64,000 nt of DNA from the NCBI GenBank assembly GCA_910586895.1, contig CAJUIW010000008.1:50920-114919 (forward strand). The letters are read 5' to 3'. The translations under genes were made by a program, and so were the position numbers. The notes beneath the pieces are model-generated. The model saw only the letters and a program-made list of their open reading frames with translations, was not told where the DNA came from and made no database searches. This stretch comes from an uncultured Muribaculaceae bacterium (GTDB taxonomy: Bacteria > Bacteroidota > Bacteroidia > Bacteroidales > Muribaculaceae). Shown one piece after another: positions 17,030 to 25,412 of this stretch; position 1 is the first letter of the stretch; each line of letters opens with the position of its first letter.

Positions 17030-17640
17030 AACGCGCGCATAATCTCTTGCCACCATGTTTTGCCGCCGGGGTGATGGAAGCCGGCTGCGACGAGGCCGGA
17101 CGCGGATGTCTGGCCGGGCCAGTGGCGGCTGCCGCGGTGATTCTGCCTGACGATTTCAGCCATCCGTGGCTCAATGACTCAAAACAGCTTTCTGAGAAGC
17201 GGCGTGAGCAGCTGCGTGTCATTATAGAGCGCGAGGCTGTGGCATGGGCCGTGGCTATGGTTGACCATGAAGAGATTGACCGTATCAACATTCTGAATGC
17301 CTCTATTGTGGGGATGCACAGGGCTCTTGACATGCTTGCAGTACGCCCGCAGGCGGTGATTGTGGATGGCAACCGTTTCAAGCCGTACGGCGATTTGCCC
17401 TGGACCACATTTATCAAAGGTGATGGACGTTTCGGAAATATTGCCGCGGCATCAATCCTGGCCAAGACTCACCGCGACGAGCTGATGGCGCGTCTGCATG
17501 AGCAATATCCTCAGTATGGGTGGAATGTCAACAAGGGATATCCTACGGCAGCTCACCGGCGAGCCATTGAGGAGTTCGGGCCGACGCCGTATCACCGTAT
17601 GTCATTCCGGCTCCTGAACACTCAGCTCACACTGTTTTAG
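17026..17640 (+). CDS. rnhB: ribonuclease HII
   Basis: A 204-residue protein matching RNase HII in length and motifs. The catalytic acidic residues sit in [15 protein letters not shown] (Asp-Glu), in VIVDGNRF (Asp) and, nearer the C-terminus, in the AKTHRDELM region. The enzyme cuts RNA in RNA-DNA hybrids, including single ribonucleotides misincorporated in DNA, and works in the cytoplasm. Its ATG overlaps the stop of the response-regulator gene, so it is second in that transcript. It ends at a strong bidirectional terminator shared with the convergent frr gene. I see no anomaly in the sequence. Confidence 0.96.
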   Translation: MKRAHNLLPPCFAAGVMEAGCDEAGRGCLAGPVAAAAVILPDDFSHPWLNDSKQLSEKRREQLRVIIEREAVAWAVAMVDHEEIDRINILNASIVGMHRALDMLAVRPQAVIVDGNRFKPYGDLPWTTFIKGDGRFGNIAAASILAKTHRDELMARLHEQYPQYGWNVNKGYPTAAHRRAIEEFGPTPYHRMSFRLLNTQLTLF

Positions 17641-17666
17641 ACCGCTGTTCAGATACAGAAATAAAG

Positions 17667-17698
17667 CACCCGGCATTCCCTGTGAGGAGTGCCGGGTG
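17667..17698. terminator. bidirectional terminator between rnhB and frr
   Basis: CACCCGGCATTCC (17667-17679) pairs with GGAGTGCCGGGTG (17686-17698), 13 bp with one G-U, around a CTGTGA loop. GTTCTTTG follows on the plus strand and a TTTAT stretch on the minus strand. Confidence 0.75.
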
Positions 17699-17723
17699 TG
17701 TTCTTTGCGGGTTCTGACCGGAA

Positions 17724-18281
17724 TCAGACGGTAAGAATCTCTTTTTCCTTGGCGGCAAAGAGGTCGTCGATGCGCTTGAGGAATTTGTCGTGAATTTTCT
17801 GTGCGGTAGCTTCGGCGTCTTTCTCCACATCCTCAGGCATGCCCTGTTTTACGGCTTTCTTCAGTCCGTCGATGGCTTCACGGCGGGCATTGCGTACAGA
17901 TACTTTCGCTGTTTCGGCTTCAGCCTTTGACTGCTTCACCAACTGCTTGCGGCGCTCTTCGGTAAGCGGGGGGATGGAGAGGCGTATCACCTCACCGTTG
18001 TTTTCAGGGGTGATGCCGAGTTCGGAATTGATGATAGCTTTCTCAATCTCCTTGAACATCGGTTTTTCCCAAGGTGTGATGGCTATGGTGCGGGCGTCAG
18101 GTACTGACACGTTGGCAACATTGCTGATAGGCACGAGGCTGCCGTAGTATTCCACGCGTATGCCGTCGATGATTTTGGGATTTGCCTTTCCGGCACGGAT
18201 ATGTGCCAGGGCCTCATCCAGGTAGGCAACGGCGAGTTCCATCTTTTCCTCTGCGGGATTCAGATAATCTTTTACGTCCAT
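17724..18281 (-). CDS. frr: ribosome recycling factor
   Basis: A 185-residue protein of the standard RRF length. It has the three-helix-bundle signatures: the [20 protein letters not shown] segment, [19 protein letters not shown], and [18 protein letters not shown] near the middle of the chain. RRF splits the post-termination ribosome together with EF-G, which makes it essential for translation. It starts 18 bases after the pyrH stop, so pyrH and frr form a two-gene transcript, as in many bacteria. Here rpsB and tsf, often upstream of pyrH, are not present in the window. Confidence 0.97.
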   Translation of the reverse strand: MDVKDYLNPAEEKMELAVAYLDEALAHIRAGKANPKIIDGIRVEYYGSLVPISNVANVSVPDARTIAITPWEKPMFKEIEKAIINSELGITPENNGEVIRLSIPPLTEERRKQLVKQSKAEAETAKVSVRNARREAIDGLKKAVKQGMPEDVEKDAEATAQKIHDKFLKRIDDLFAAKEKEILTV

Positions 18282-18299
18282 TATATATCGTTTTTTTGA

Positions 18300-19010
18300 T
18301 TAATATACAAGAGTGCCAATCGGTTCGCCGGCTATCACTTTGGCCAGGTTGCCCGGGGTGTCCATGTCGAATACCACTATGGGGAGGCCGTTCTCCTTGC
18401 AGAGCGCGGTGGCGGTGAGGTCCATTACCCGCAGGCCGCGTGTGTAAACCTCGTCGTAGGATATTTCGGTGAATTTTGTCGCTGTAGGATCCTTCTCAGG
18501 GTCGGCTGTGTATATGCCGTCAACGCGGGTGCCTTTTAGCATCACGTCGGCTTCCACTTCGATGCCACGAAGTGCGCTGCCTGTGTCGGTAGTGAAGAAG
18601 GGATTGCCTGTTCCGCCTGAAATGATGGCTACTTCGCCGCGTTCCATTGCTTCGATGGCGCGCCACTTGCTGTAGTGCTCACCGATGGGGAACATGTTGA
18701 TGGCTGTAAATACTTTCGCGGGCTGTCCTATGGCTGTGAGGGCAGAGCTGAGTGCCAGCGAGTTGATGACGGTGGCCAGCATACCCATCTGGTCGCCCTT
18801 CACGCGGTCAAAACCTTTTGATGCGCCTTGCAGTCCGCGGAAAATATTGCCTCCGCCTATCACTATGGCTACCTGTACGCCACCATTTACTATAGCCGCT
18901 ATCTGTTCGGCATACTGCTGCAGGCGTGTGGTGTCGATGCCATGTCCGCTTCCTGCGCTCAAGCTTTCGCCGCTGAGCTTCAGAAGCACTCTCTGGTATT
19001 TGGTTCTCAT
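18300..19010 (-). CDS. pyrH: UMP kinase
   Basis: A 236-residue amino-acid-kinase-family protein. It has the N-terminal LLKLSGESL, the nucleotide-binding VAIVIGGGNIFRG, the allosteric/subunit region DQMGMLATVINSLAL, the FFTTDTGSALRGIEVEADVM block and the RVMDLTATALCKEN end. PyrH phosphorylates UMP to UDP in pyrimidine nucleotide synthesis, as a hexamer in the cytoplasm. It leads a pyrH-frr transcript with its own promoter. It lies downstream of a strong terminator that isolates it from the DUF4332 gene. Length and motifs are ordinary. Confidence 0.97.
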   Translation of the reverse strand: MRTKYQRVLLKLSGESLSAGSGHGIDTTRLQQYAEQIAAIVNGGVQVAIVIGGGNIFRGLQGASKGFDRVKGDQMGMLATVINSLALSSALTAIGQPAKVFTAINMFPIGEHYSKWRAIEAMERGEVAIISGGTGNPFFTTDTGSALRGIEVEADVMLKGTRVDGIYTADPEKDPTATKFTEISYDEVYTRGLRVMDLTATALCKENGLPIVVFDMDTPGNLAKVIAGEPIGTLVY

Positions 19011-19034
19011 TGCTTGATGTATTTTTGTTTTTCA

Positions 19035-19042
19035 CAAAAATA
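19035..19042 (-). promoter_or_regulatory. candidate -7 box (TATTTTTG) for pyrH
   Basis: The minus strand reads TATTTTTG, matching TAnnTTTG, 24 bases before the pyrH start. The leader would be about 20 bases. Confidence 0.5.
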
Positions 19043-19074
19043 ATCTAAAACAGTGATACCCGCAAATAGCCATT

Positions 19075-19118
19075 TAAAAAAATACATGTGGCCTGCCGGA
19101 AAAAGGACGGGCCACATG
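19075..19118 (-). terminator. intrinsic terminator of DUF4332 gene
   Basis: CATGTGGCC (19085-19093) and GGCCACATG (19110-19118) form a perfect 9-bp stem. On the minus strand it is followed by TATTTTTTTAAA, a clear U-tract, just past the DUF4332 stop. Confidence 0.82.
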
Positions 19119-19130
19119 CTATTCTGAAAG

Positions 19131-19538
19131 TCAGTAGGTGATTATCGGTTCAAGCTCCTTGGCCTGATCAATCATGCGCTGGAGCTCTGTGGCGGAGGGT
19201 ACGCGGTTGCATAGATTCCGGGCGTCGTTTATCTCCACCATCTTCTTGTAGAGGTTTTCAGCGGTGCGGTGGCGGAATTCCTTTACGGTGTCAACTCCGG
19301 CGGCTTCCAGCAGTTCGGCAAACTGGCCTGCCACGCCCTTTATGCGGAACAGGTCGGCATGGTTGGTCCACTTCAGTATCAGCTTGCCGCTTATGCCTGT
19401 GGCTTCCGCAGTCTTTTCACGTCCGCGTTTTGTAGCGCAGGCTTCGAGCAGCTCTTCAGTAGTGCTGATGCCGGCATCACGAAGTTTGGAGGCGTAAGCT
19501 TCGCCTATGCCTTCAATCTGTTCAATCTTGTAGCTCAT
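19131..19538 (-). CDS. DUF4332 helix-hairpin-helix protein
   Basis: A 135-residue protein that fits DUF4332. Two helix-hairpin-helix-like units are visible: IEQIEGIGEAYASKLRDAGI near the N-terminus and FRIKGVAGQFAELLEAAGV in the middle. Each is followed by a helix with a T-x-E/K-E-L/F pattern. Such pairs resemble the HhH repeats of DNA-binding proteins, but the biochemical role of this family is not known to me. The protein has no signal peptide or membrane segment. The gene stands alone, closed by a strong terminator and preceded by a hairpin-containing region (19604-19726). Confidence 0.8.
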   Translation of the reverse strand: MSYKIEQIEGIGEAYASKLRDAGISTTEELLEACATKRGREKTAEATGISGKLILKWTNHADLFRIKGVAGQFAELLEAAGVDTVKEFRHRTAENLYKKMVEINDARNLCNRVPSATELQRMIDQAKELEPIITY

Positions 19539-19603
19539 AGTGGTATGTTTTGGTGTGTGTTATTCAGTGTAGGAATAACATTGGCGGCTATGGGTAAGTT
19601 CAC

Positions 19604-19726
19604 CGGAGGCCCGCGCTCACGCGCAGGCCTCCGATAACAATATCAATACTTATGGCTGAAGAAAAATTCTTGAAAATTAACCTTATTTCTTTCCTAACAT
19701 CGGGGCTGTGCCCCGCACAATCTTTT
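19604..19726 (+). ncRNA. possible small RNA: two hairpins plus U-tract (weak call)
   Basis: The gap between the DUF4332 and sigma-factor genes (both minus strand) holds two strong hairpins. One is CGGAGGCC/GGCCTCCG (19604-19611 / 19626-19633) with an inner CGCG/CGCG stem. The other is CGGGGC-TGT-GCCCCG (19701-19715), followed on the plus strand by a T5 run (19722-19726). No plus-strand gene lies upstream that would need this terminator, so a plus-strand small RNA ending here is possible. I could not identify a matching promoter; a TATGTTTTG near 19543 is off consensus by one base. The first hairpin could equally end the sigma-factor mRNA. Confidence 0.3.
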
Positions 19727-19830
19727 TATTACCTTAAATTATCTGTACAGTCTGGAAACTGTAGAAGAAAAATAGTACGTTCAGTAGATATATGTGTGTA
19801 TCTGAAGTTTAATGCGTTTTATTGTGAGAA

Positions 19831-20334
19831 TCAACGGTAATCGGCGAAACGTGTCTGGAGCTCCTGACGTGCGAAGAAAATACGGCTCTTGACAGTGCCC
19901 AGGGGAAGATTCATCTTCTCGGCGATTTCGTTGTACTTGTAGCCGGCCACATGCATTGAGAAAGGCACGCGGTACTTCTCGGGAAACTCATTGATGGCCG
20001 CTGTGATCTCTCCTGCCGACAGTGAACCCTCGGGAGTCTCTATCCCTGAATCCTGGCTCAGGTTCAGATGATAGCAGTCCGCTGTCTTGTCGATGACGGT
20101 GGCTGAGCGTACCACACGGCGGTAATTGTTGATGAAGATGTTGCGCATGATGGTGAACACCCATCCCTTGAAGTTGGTATTCTCGGTGTACTTATCACGG
20201 TTGTCGAGCACCTTGAGCATGGTGTCCTGAAGCAGATCGTACGCATCGTCGCGGTTCGATGTGAGCATATATGCGAAGTTGAGCATATTGGCCTGGAGGC
20301 TCATCAGACGGGTTTGAAAGGTAGTCGATTCCAT
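19831..20334 (-). CDS. ECF-type RNA polymerase sigma factor
   Basis: A 167-residue sigma-70 family protein of the small (ECF) class. Region 2 contains NRDDAYDLLQDTMLKVL and the -10-binding FKGWVFTIMRNIFINNYRR. Region 4 contains EIAEKMNLPLGTVKSRIFFARQEL, the -35-binding helix-turn-helix. The start at 20334 (MESTTFQTRLMSL) is chosen because the longer reading from 20427 would overlap the promoter and adds a low-complexity lead. No anti-sigma factor gene is adjacent, so its control is not visible here. Members of this kind are common in Bacteroidales; target genes cannot be told from the sequence. Confidence 0.93.
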   Translation of the reverse strand: MESTTFQTRLMSLQANMLNFAYMLTSNRDDAYDLLQDTMLKVLDNRDKYTENTNFKGWVFTIMRNIFINNYRRVVRSATVIDKTADCYHLNLSQDSGIETPEGSLSAGEITAAINEFPEKYRVPFSMHVAGYKYNEIAEKMNLPLGTVKSRIFFARQELQTRFADYR

Positions 20335-20424
20335 GATTATAAGTTTTTGTGATGTCAGTTGATTCGGTTCGTTTTGTTGATTCGGCGTCGTCGGGAAGTC
20401 ATTCGTTCGTTCCCGTTGACAATG

Positions 20425-20453
20425 CAAATGTACGAAGAATTTAATTATCCAAA
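20425..20453 (-). promoter_or_regulatory. promoter of ECF sigma gene (TTTG -33, TACATTTG -7)
   Basis: On the minus strand, TTTG (20450-20453) is followed after 17 bases by TACATTTG (20425-20432). Both Bacteroidetes promoter elements are present at about the expected spacing. The leader would be about 85 bases. Confidence 0.65.
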
Positions 20454-20666
20454 TTTTTATAGCATTAAAATATGTTAATTATATTACAACAGTGTGACAC
20501 ACTTATTTAATACGCTTTATATCAAATTATTAAAATTTTCACTTTTCTGTTACATTTCATTGTCACATGCGATACATTTTGGTGAAAAATGTTGTTTTTG
20601 TGATTTAAAGTGTAAACGCTCTGTCACAAATCGGGTATGTCGGTGTCCTATTATTATAGAAAGTGC

Positions 20667-20674
20667 TATATTTG
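20667..20674 (+). promoter_or_regulatory. candidate -7 box (TATATTTG) for radical SAM gene
   Basis: TATATTTG matches TAnnTTTG and ends 20 bases before the start codon, giving a leader of about 15 bases. Confidence 0.55.
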
Positions 20675-20694
20675 AAGTATAAAAACACTGACTG

Positions 20695-21471
20695 ATGCAG
20701 ACTATCTTATTTCACTCCACTATATTCGGTCCTATCCACTCGCGTAGGCTCGGGACATCGCTTGGCGTCAATCTGTCGCCGCGCGATGGCAAAGTATGTT
20801 CGTTTGACTGTCTTTATTGTGAGGCAGGCTTCAATGCCCAGGGACCCGGAAAAGCGGGACTTCCGCCACGGCAGGAGGTGGCGGAGATGCTTGAGGAGAA
20901 GCTGCGCGGCATGAAAGAGGCGGGCGAACCGCTGGACGTGATTACATTCTCCGGAAATGGCGAACCGACCATGCACCCGGAGTTTGAAGGGATAATTGAC
21001 GATACGCTGCGGCTGCGTGACCGCTACTTCCCGAATGTGAAAGTGAGTGTGCTGAGCAACTCCACACGCCTTGACCGCGAGGATGTATGCCGCGCACTGC
21101 GCCGCGTTGACAATAATATCCTCAAGCTCGATTCCGCCATCACACCGACAATGAACGTGATAGACCGTCCGGTCAATCCGTCGTTCACATCCGAGGAGGC
21201 TATTGAACGTATAGTTCCCTTCGGGAGCCAGTGCATAGTGCAGACCATGATGCTGCGCGGCGTTTATGACGGCAAGGAGATCGACAATACCACTGATGAA
21301 GAGATAGAGGCCCTGATCGAGGCATATCGCCGCATAGGTCCGAAGGAGGTGATGCTCTACTCCATTGACCGTGCCACTCCGGCACGTGAGCTCCGGAAAG
21401 TGGAGCGCGACGAACTGGAAGCTATCGCCTCCCGAATACGACAGGCTGGTATAGCAGTTCAGGTCAACTGA
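20695..21471 (+). CDS. radical SAM protein
   Basis: A 258-residue cytoplasmic enzyme with the radical SAM cluster motif Cys35-X3-Cys39-X2-Cys42 (CSFDCLYC), preceded by the subfamily signature FGPIHSRRLGTSLGVNLSP. FSGNGEPTMHPEF (the GGE-like SAM-binding strand) and SNSTRL also fit. The three Cys ligate a 4Fe-4S cluster that splits S-adenosylmethionine to start radical chemistry. This subfamily is widespread and conserved, but I know of no established substrate for it. No SPASM or other extra domain is present. It has its own promoter and is followed 30 bases later by an outer-membrane barrel gene, possibly cotranscribed. Confidence 0.88.
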   Translation: MQTILFHSTIFGPIHSRRLGTSLGVNLSPRDGKVCSFDCLYCEAGFNAQGPGKAGLPPRQEVAEMLEEKLRGMKEAGEPLDVITFSGNGEPTMHPEFEGIIDDTLRLRDRYFPNVKVSVLSNSTRLDREDVCRALRRVDNNILKLDSAITPTMNVIDRPVNPSFTSEEAIERIVPFGSQCIVQTMMLRGVYDGKEIDNTTDEEIEALIEAYRRIGPKEVMLYSIDRATPARELRKVERDELEAIASRIRQAGIAVQVN

Positions 21472-21501
21472 TTTTCCCAATCCACGAATAACTGAATATT
21501 G

Positions 21502-24501
21502 ATGAAAAGTTCAATTATGCGTCCTCTTTTGATTGTTGCGGCGCTTATGATGTCCGTAATCCTTGCTTCGGCTGCGGATATGGAGCGCTTTCTGGTGCGC
21601 GGTTATCTGTACATGGATAATTGGACGCCGGTAGACAGCGCAGAGGTGGTGTCGCTGATGAAAAACGATACTATACCGGTAGAATTCAAGGTGCTCAACA
21701 GCTACGGTAAGTCTAATAAGCTGAAGGGCGCTGAAATGCGCCTGATGGTAAATTCCGGAATGGGCGATTATACCCTTGTGATAGAAAAGGATGGTCTTGA
21801 GACTTTTGTGAAGCGCTTCAGCATAGCTTCGCGCAATGACGAGACGAAGTATATAGGGGCCATGCAGATGAAGCGTGAGATGACGCGCAGTCTTGACGAG
21901 GTGACTGTCACTGCCACACGCGTGAAGATGGTGATGAAAGGCGACACTATGGTGTTCGATGCCGGAGCTTTCCAGCTTAAGGAGGGCTCTATGCTTGACG
22001 CCCTTGTGCGTCAGCTTCCGGGCGCCACTCTGGATGAGGATGGCGTGATAACCGTGAACGGACGTAAAATCAACGAGCTGCTTGTCAATGGCAAGGACTT
22101 CTTCAAGGGCGACCCAAAAGTGGCGCTGCAGAACCTGCCATCCTATACGGTGAAAAATCTGAAAGTGTATGATAAGGCAGCCAAGAATGCGTACCTTACC
22201 AAGTCGGACGCCAAGTGGGTTAAGCGTGAGGACGAGGAGAACCTGGTGATGGACGTAAATCTGAAGAAGGAGTACATGACCGGATGGACAGCCAATGTAG
22301 AGGCCGGCGGTGGTACCGATTCGCGTTGGAAATTGCGCGGTTTCGGATTGGGTTATACTGAAAAATTCCGGTTGGCGCTGTACGGCAATTTCAACAATGT
22401 AGGTGATACCGAAACCGCTTCTTCACGAGGCGGCTGGGGATCGCGTACAATCAGATACATCAATGGTGCGGCCTATCTGAGCTATGGCGGAGGAAACTCC
22501 GGAGGAGAGAACACGGTGAAGAAAGGTGGCTTTGACTACAGTTTTAAGGATAAGAAGGTATCTATTGAGGGTAATGCATCGGCATCGCACACCAACAACT
22601 ATCTGCTCGCCATGCAGTCGGCCATGCGGTTCTATCCCGAGCGCGACTTGTTTGACCGTTCTACGGCCGACAAAAACTCACGGCAAAGCTCCTTAAGCAC
22701 CTATCATAATCTGGAGATACGGGGCGACAATATGTTTGTCAGCATACGTCCGGAGCTGAACTGGAACGTGAACAACGGGAATGGCAACACTCGCAGTGCC
22801 ACATTTACCGCCAATCCTGTGGAGTCATTCCGTGGCGAGGCTATAGACAGCCTTTTCTCACGCGGCTCGAAAAGCTCCTTTGCCCGCGAGATGCTCAACA
22901 GCATCCATAACATGCAGGTAAGCCACGGCACTTCTTTGAACACATCACTTTCGGTCGACATGACTTATGCTCCCAAGACGATGAAGGGCAATGTCAATGT
23001 CAATCTAAGCGGAGCGTACGGACGCACGCCCGGTATTTCACGTACGGAGTATTTTCAGACGCTCGGGGCGCTTGCCGGCGAGGGGCATCAGCCGCTGAAC
23101 AGCGACCGCTACAACTCCACGGATGGCAAGAGCCGTAACATGCGTGCCAGTGCCAACTATACATACAAGCACAGCAAGTTTAATGAAACAAGATCCAACT
23201 CTCTGTATGTGCGCACCGCCGCTATGTATGTCTACCAGAATATCAACAATAGTGCGGATATGCTTCTGGCTGAGCTTGATGCGGATCCTGATCGTCTGCC
23301 ATCGCTCAACGAGCCGGCCAATGCCGTGCGCGACTACGATAACAGCTACTACTCGCGGTCATACACCAACCATGCAGGAGGCAACCTGTCATTAAACTTT
23401 CAGAGTCAGCCGCTTGCTCCGGGCGACTCTACCTTCAATCTGTCGTACTATCTATATGGCGCTATCAACTATTCCCACAGGCACGAGGTGCTTGACTACG
23501 ACAAGCCGCAGGTGATGTACGACCGTATATCGCGTAATCTGGACTTTGTCACACCATCCATAGGCTATTCGATGTCATCGGATAACAAGCTCCGCAACCT
23601 TGTGTTTAACATGTCGGCGAGTATGAGCATGGATGCGGTGCCGATGAACCGGCTGCTCAACACTGTTGACAATTCCGACCCCTTCAATATATATATAGGA
23701 CGTCCCGAGGGACTGAAAAACTCCATGAGCTATTACGCTCAGGCTGGCTTCATGTACTTCAGCAAAGGTAGCCATAGGAACCGGATAATGACAGATATGT
23801 CATGGAATGTACGGCGCAACGCTATAGCCATGGCCCGCACATACAATCCTGAGACAGGCGTCAGCATTCTCAGTCCGGCCAATATCAACGGCAACTGGAA
23901 TATACGGTATAGCTTTGATTACAACGTTCAGGTAGGTCCGCGCAACCAGGTGGAGCTGCACGGATGGTTCAGTACGGCGTTTCTCAATTCAGTTGACTTC
24001 CTCGCTGTCAATACAACCCCTGTACGGAGCAGCGTGCGCAACTTTACGTTCAATCCCAATGTTGGCGCGGCCTACCGGTTCAAGAACGGAAGCTCCATCA
24101 ATACAGGATGGGGTATAACATGGGACAAGGCTACCTCCCCGCGCGCCGACTTCACGGATATAAACTCGCACACGATAACCGGAAATGTCCAGGGGGTGAT
24201 CAAACTTCCAGCTGATATAGAACTGAACACGTCACTCAATGCCGTGATACGCCGGGGCTTCTCCGACGCCTCGCTCAACAGTTCCAACTGGGTATGGAAT
24301 GCCGACCTGAGCAAGAGCTTCCTCAAAAGGAAAGTGATGACACTCAAACTGTCGGCCTACGACATCCTGAACAGCATGAAGGCCGTTTCGGTCAATGTCA
24401 ATGCACAGGGGCGTGTGGAGACATGGACCAACACCATGCGGCGCTACGTGATGCTTTCAGCCATATATCGTTTTGATATGAAACCTAAGAACCAACGATG
24501 A
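21502..24501 (+). CDS. outer-membrane beta-barrel protein, TonB-receptor-like
   Basis: A 999-residue exported protein. After a signal peptide (MKSSIMRPLLIVAALMMSVILASAA) comes a beta-sandwich domain. Next is the plug-like signature VTATRVKMVMKGDTMVFDAGAF with LVRQLPGATLDEDGVITVNG and LLVNGKDFFKGDP, then a long barrel typical of the Bacteroidales OMP_b-brl family, a branch of TonB-dependent receptors. The ATG at 21502 is used; the in-frame TTG just before it adds nothing. The C-terminus RFDMKPKNQR does not end in the aromatic residue usual for such barrels. The stop overlaps the ATG of the LD-carboxypeptidase gene (ATGA), so the two are coupled. The cargo is unknown. Confidence 0.85.
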   Translation: MKSSIMRPLLIVAALMMSVILASAADMERFLVRGYLYMDNWTPVDSAEVVSLMKNDTIPVEFKVLNSYGKSNKLKGAEMRLMVNSGMGDYTLVIEKDGLETFVKRFSIASRNDETKYIGAMQMKREMTRSLDEVTVTATRVKMVMKGDTMVFDAGAFQLKEGSMLDALVRQLPGATLDEDGVITVNGRKINELLVNGKDFFKGDPKVALQNLPSYTVKNLKVYDKAAKNAYLTKSDAKWVKREDEENLVMDVNLKKEYMTGWTANVEAGGGTDSRWKLRGFGLGYTEKFRLALYGNFNNVGDTETASSRGGWGSRTIRYINGAAYLSYGGGNSGGENTVKKGGFDYSFKDKKVSIEGNASASHTNNYLLAMQSAMRFYPERDLFDRSTADKNSRQSSLSTYHNLEIRGDNMFVSIRPELNWNVNNGNGNTRSATFTANPVESFRGEAIDSLFSRGSKSSFAREMLNSIHNMQVSHGTSLNTSLSVDMTYAPKTMKGNVNVNLSGAYGRTPGISRTEYFQTLGALAGEGHQPLNSDRYNSTDGKSRNMRASANYTYKHSKFNETRSNSLYVRTAAMYVYQNINNSADMLLAELDADPDRLPSLNEPANAVRDYDNSYYSRSYTNHAGGNLSLNFQSQPLAPGDSTFNLSYYLYGAINYSHRHEVLDYDKPQVMYDRISRNLDFVTPSIGYSMSSDNKLRNLVFNMSASMSMDAVPMNRLLNTVDNSDPFNIYIGRPEGLKNSMSYYAQAGFMYFSKGSHRNRIMTDMSWNVRRNAIAMARTYNPETGVSILSPANINGNWNIRYSFDYNVQVGPRNQVELHGWFSTAFLNSVDFLAVNTTPVRSSVRNFTFNPNVGAAYRFKNGSSINTGWGITWDKATSPRADFTDINSHTITGNVQGVIKLPADIELNTSLNAVIRRGFSDASLNSSNWVWNADLSKSFLKRKVMTLKLSAYDILNSMKAVSVNVNAQGRVETWTNTMRRYVMLSAIYRFDMKPKNQR

Positions 24502-25412
24502 TAACACCTGAGAATAATATAATAACTCCTCCTCCCATGCGTGAGGGCGACCGCATAGCTATCCTGTCGCCCTCCGGTATCGTAAAGCCTCAGAATGTCT
24601 ATGGGGCTGTGGATGTGCTTCAGGACCTCGGCTGGGAACCATACGTATGTGAGCACGCCCTGAACCGCCACGGTACATACGCAGGCACGGCCGATGAGCG
24701 TTATGCCGACCTTGAGAAGGCTATCCTTGACCCGTCGACGCGTGCCATTATGTGCTCGCGTGGAGGATATGGAGCCGTCCACCTGATGGAGCGGCTCAAC
24801 AAGCTGCCGCTGCGCGATAATGCCAAGTGGATTATCGGTTTCAGTGACATATCCGCCATTCACGCCCTTATGTCGGCGCACGGCATCAAGAGCATTCATG
24901 GCCACATGACCTCCCATCTCAATTCAAGTCGTGGCAAGGACGACGACTCTCTGGCTCTGTTTGATATCCTGCGGGGCGAGCATGTGGGCTACGATTTCCC
25001 CTCGCACCGTTACAACCGTACCGGCTCAGCTTCCGGAAAGCTTCTCGGCGGCAATCTTGCTGTGATAGCCGGACTGATAGGCACGCCGTTCAATGTAGTG
25101 GAGCCTGACACCATACTGTTTCTTGAGGATGTGTCGGAGCCGGTCTACAAAATAGAGCGTATCATGTATCAGCTCCGCCTCAGCGGAGTGCTCGGGCGTC
25201 TGGCCGGGCTTGTCGTGGGGCGGTTCACAGAGTATTCCCCCGATGTTGACAATGCCTCAATGGAAGCTATGATACGCGACATGGTGAGTCCCTATTCATA
25301 TCCGGTGGCATTCAATGCGCCGATAGGTCATGTGAGCCATAACATACCTCTCACAGTAAGCGGCGATGCCGTGCTGAATGTGGGCGCTGACCTCGTGACG
25401 CTCGACCAGTAA
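24498..25412 (+). CDS. LD-carboxypeptidase (peptidase family S66)
   Basis: A 304-residue protein with the S66 fold: GDRIAILSPSGIV near the N-terminus, the nucleophile Ser in MCSRGGYGAVHL, and the later Glu/His pair in FLEDVSEPVYKIERIM and FNAPIGHVSHNIPLTVSG. Enzymes of this family remove the terminal D-Ala from the murein tetrapeptide during peptidoglycan recycling, or cleave related peptides. No signal peptide is seen, so it should act in the cytoplasm. Its start overlaps the barrel gene's stop. Coupling of an outer-membrane transporter to a murein LD-carboxypeptidase could point to uptake and recycling of muropeptides, an inference only. Confidence 0.92.
   Translation: MITPENNIITPPPMREGDRIAILSPSGIVKPQNVYGAVDVLQDLGWEPYVCEHALNRHGTYAGTADERYADLEKAILDPSTRAIMCSRGGYGAVHLMERLNKLPLRDNAKWIIGFSDISAIHALMSAHGIKSIHGHMTSHLNSSRGKDDDSLALFDILRGEHVGYDFPSHRYNRTGSASGKLLGGNLAVIAGLIGTPFNVVEPDTILFLEDVSEPVYKIERIMYQLRLSGVLGRLAGLVVGRFTEYSPDVDNASMEAMIRDMVSPYSYPVAFNAPIGHVSHNIPLTVSGDAVLNVGADLVTLDQ

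Larger units (their letters stand above)
20335..20694. other. divergent intergenic region (360 bp)
   Basis: An AT-rich gap between the sigma-factor gene (minus) and the radical SAM gene (plus). It contains the sigma promoter at 20425-20453 and a plus-strand box at 20667-20674. Between them I see only AT-rich sequence and no credible gene. Confidence 0.5.

Noticed and set aside
19652..19840. A 62-codon plus-strand frame in the gap before the sigma gene
   Set aside because: It runs through the triloop hairpin and T run and into the end of the sigma-factor gene. Its protein has no recognisable features.
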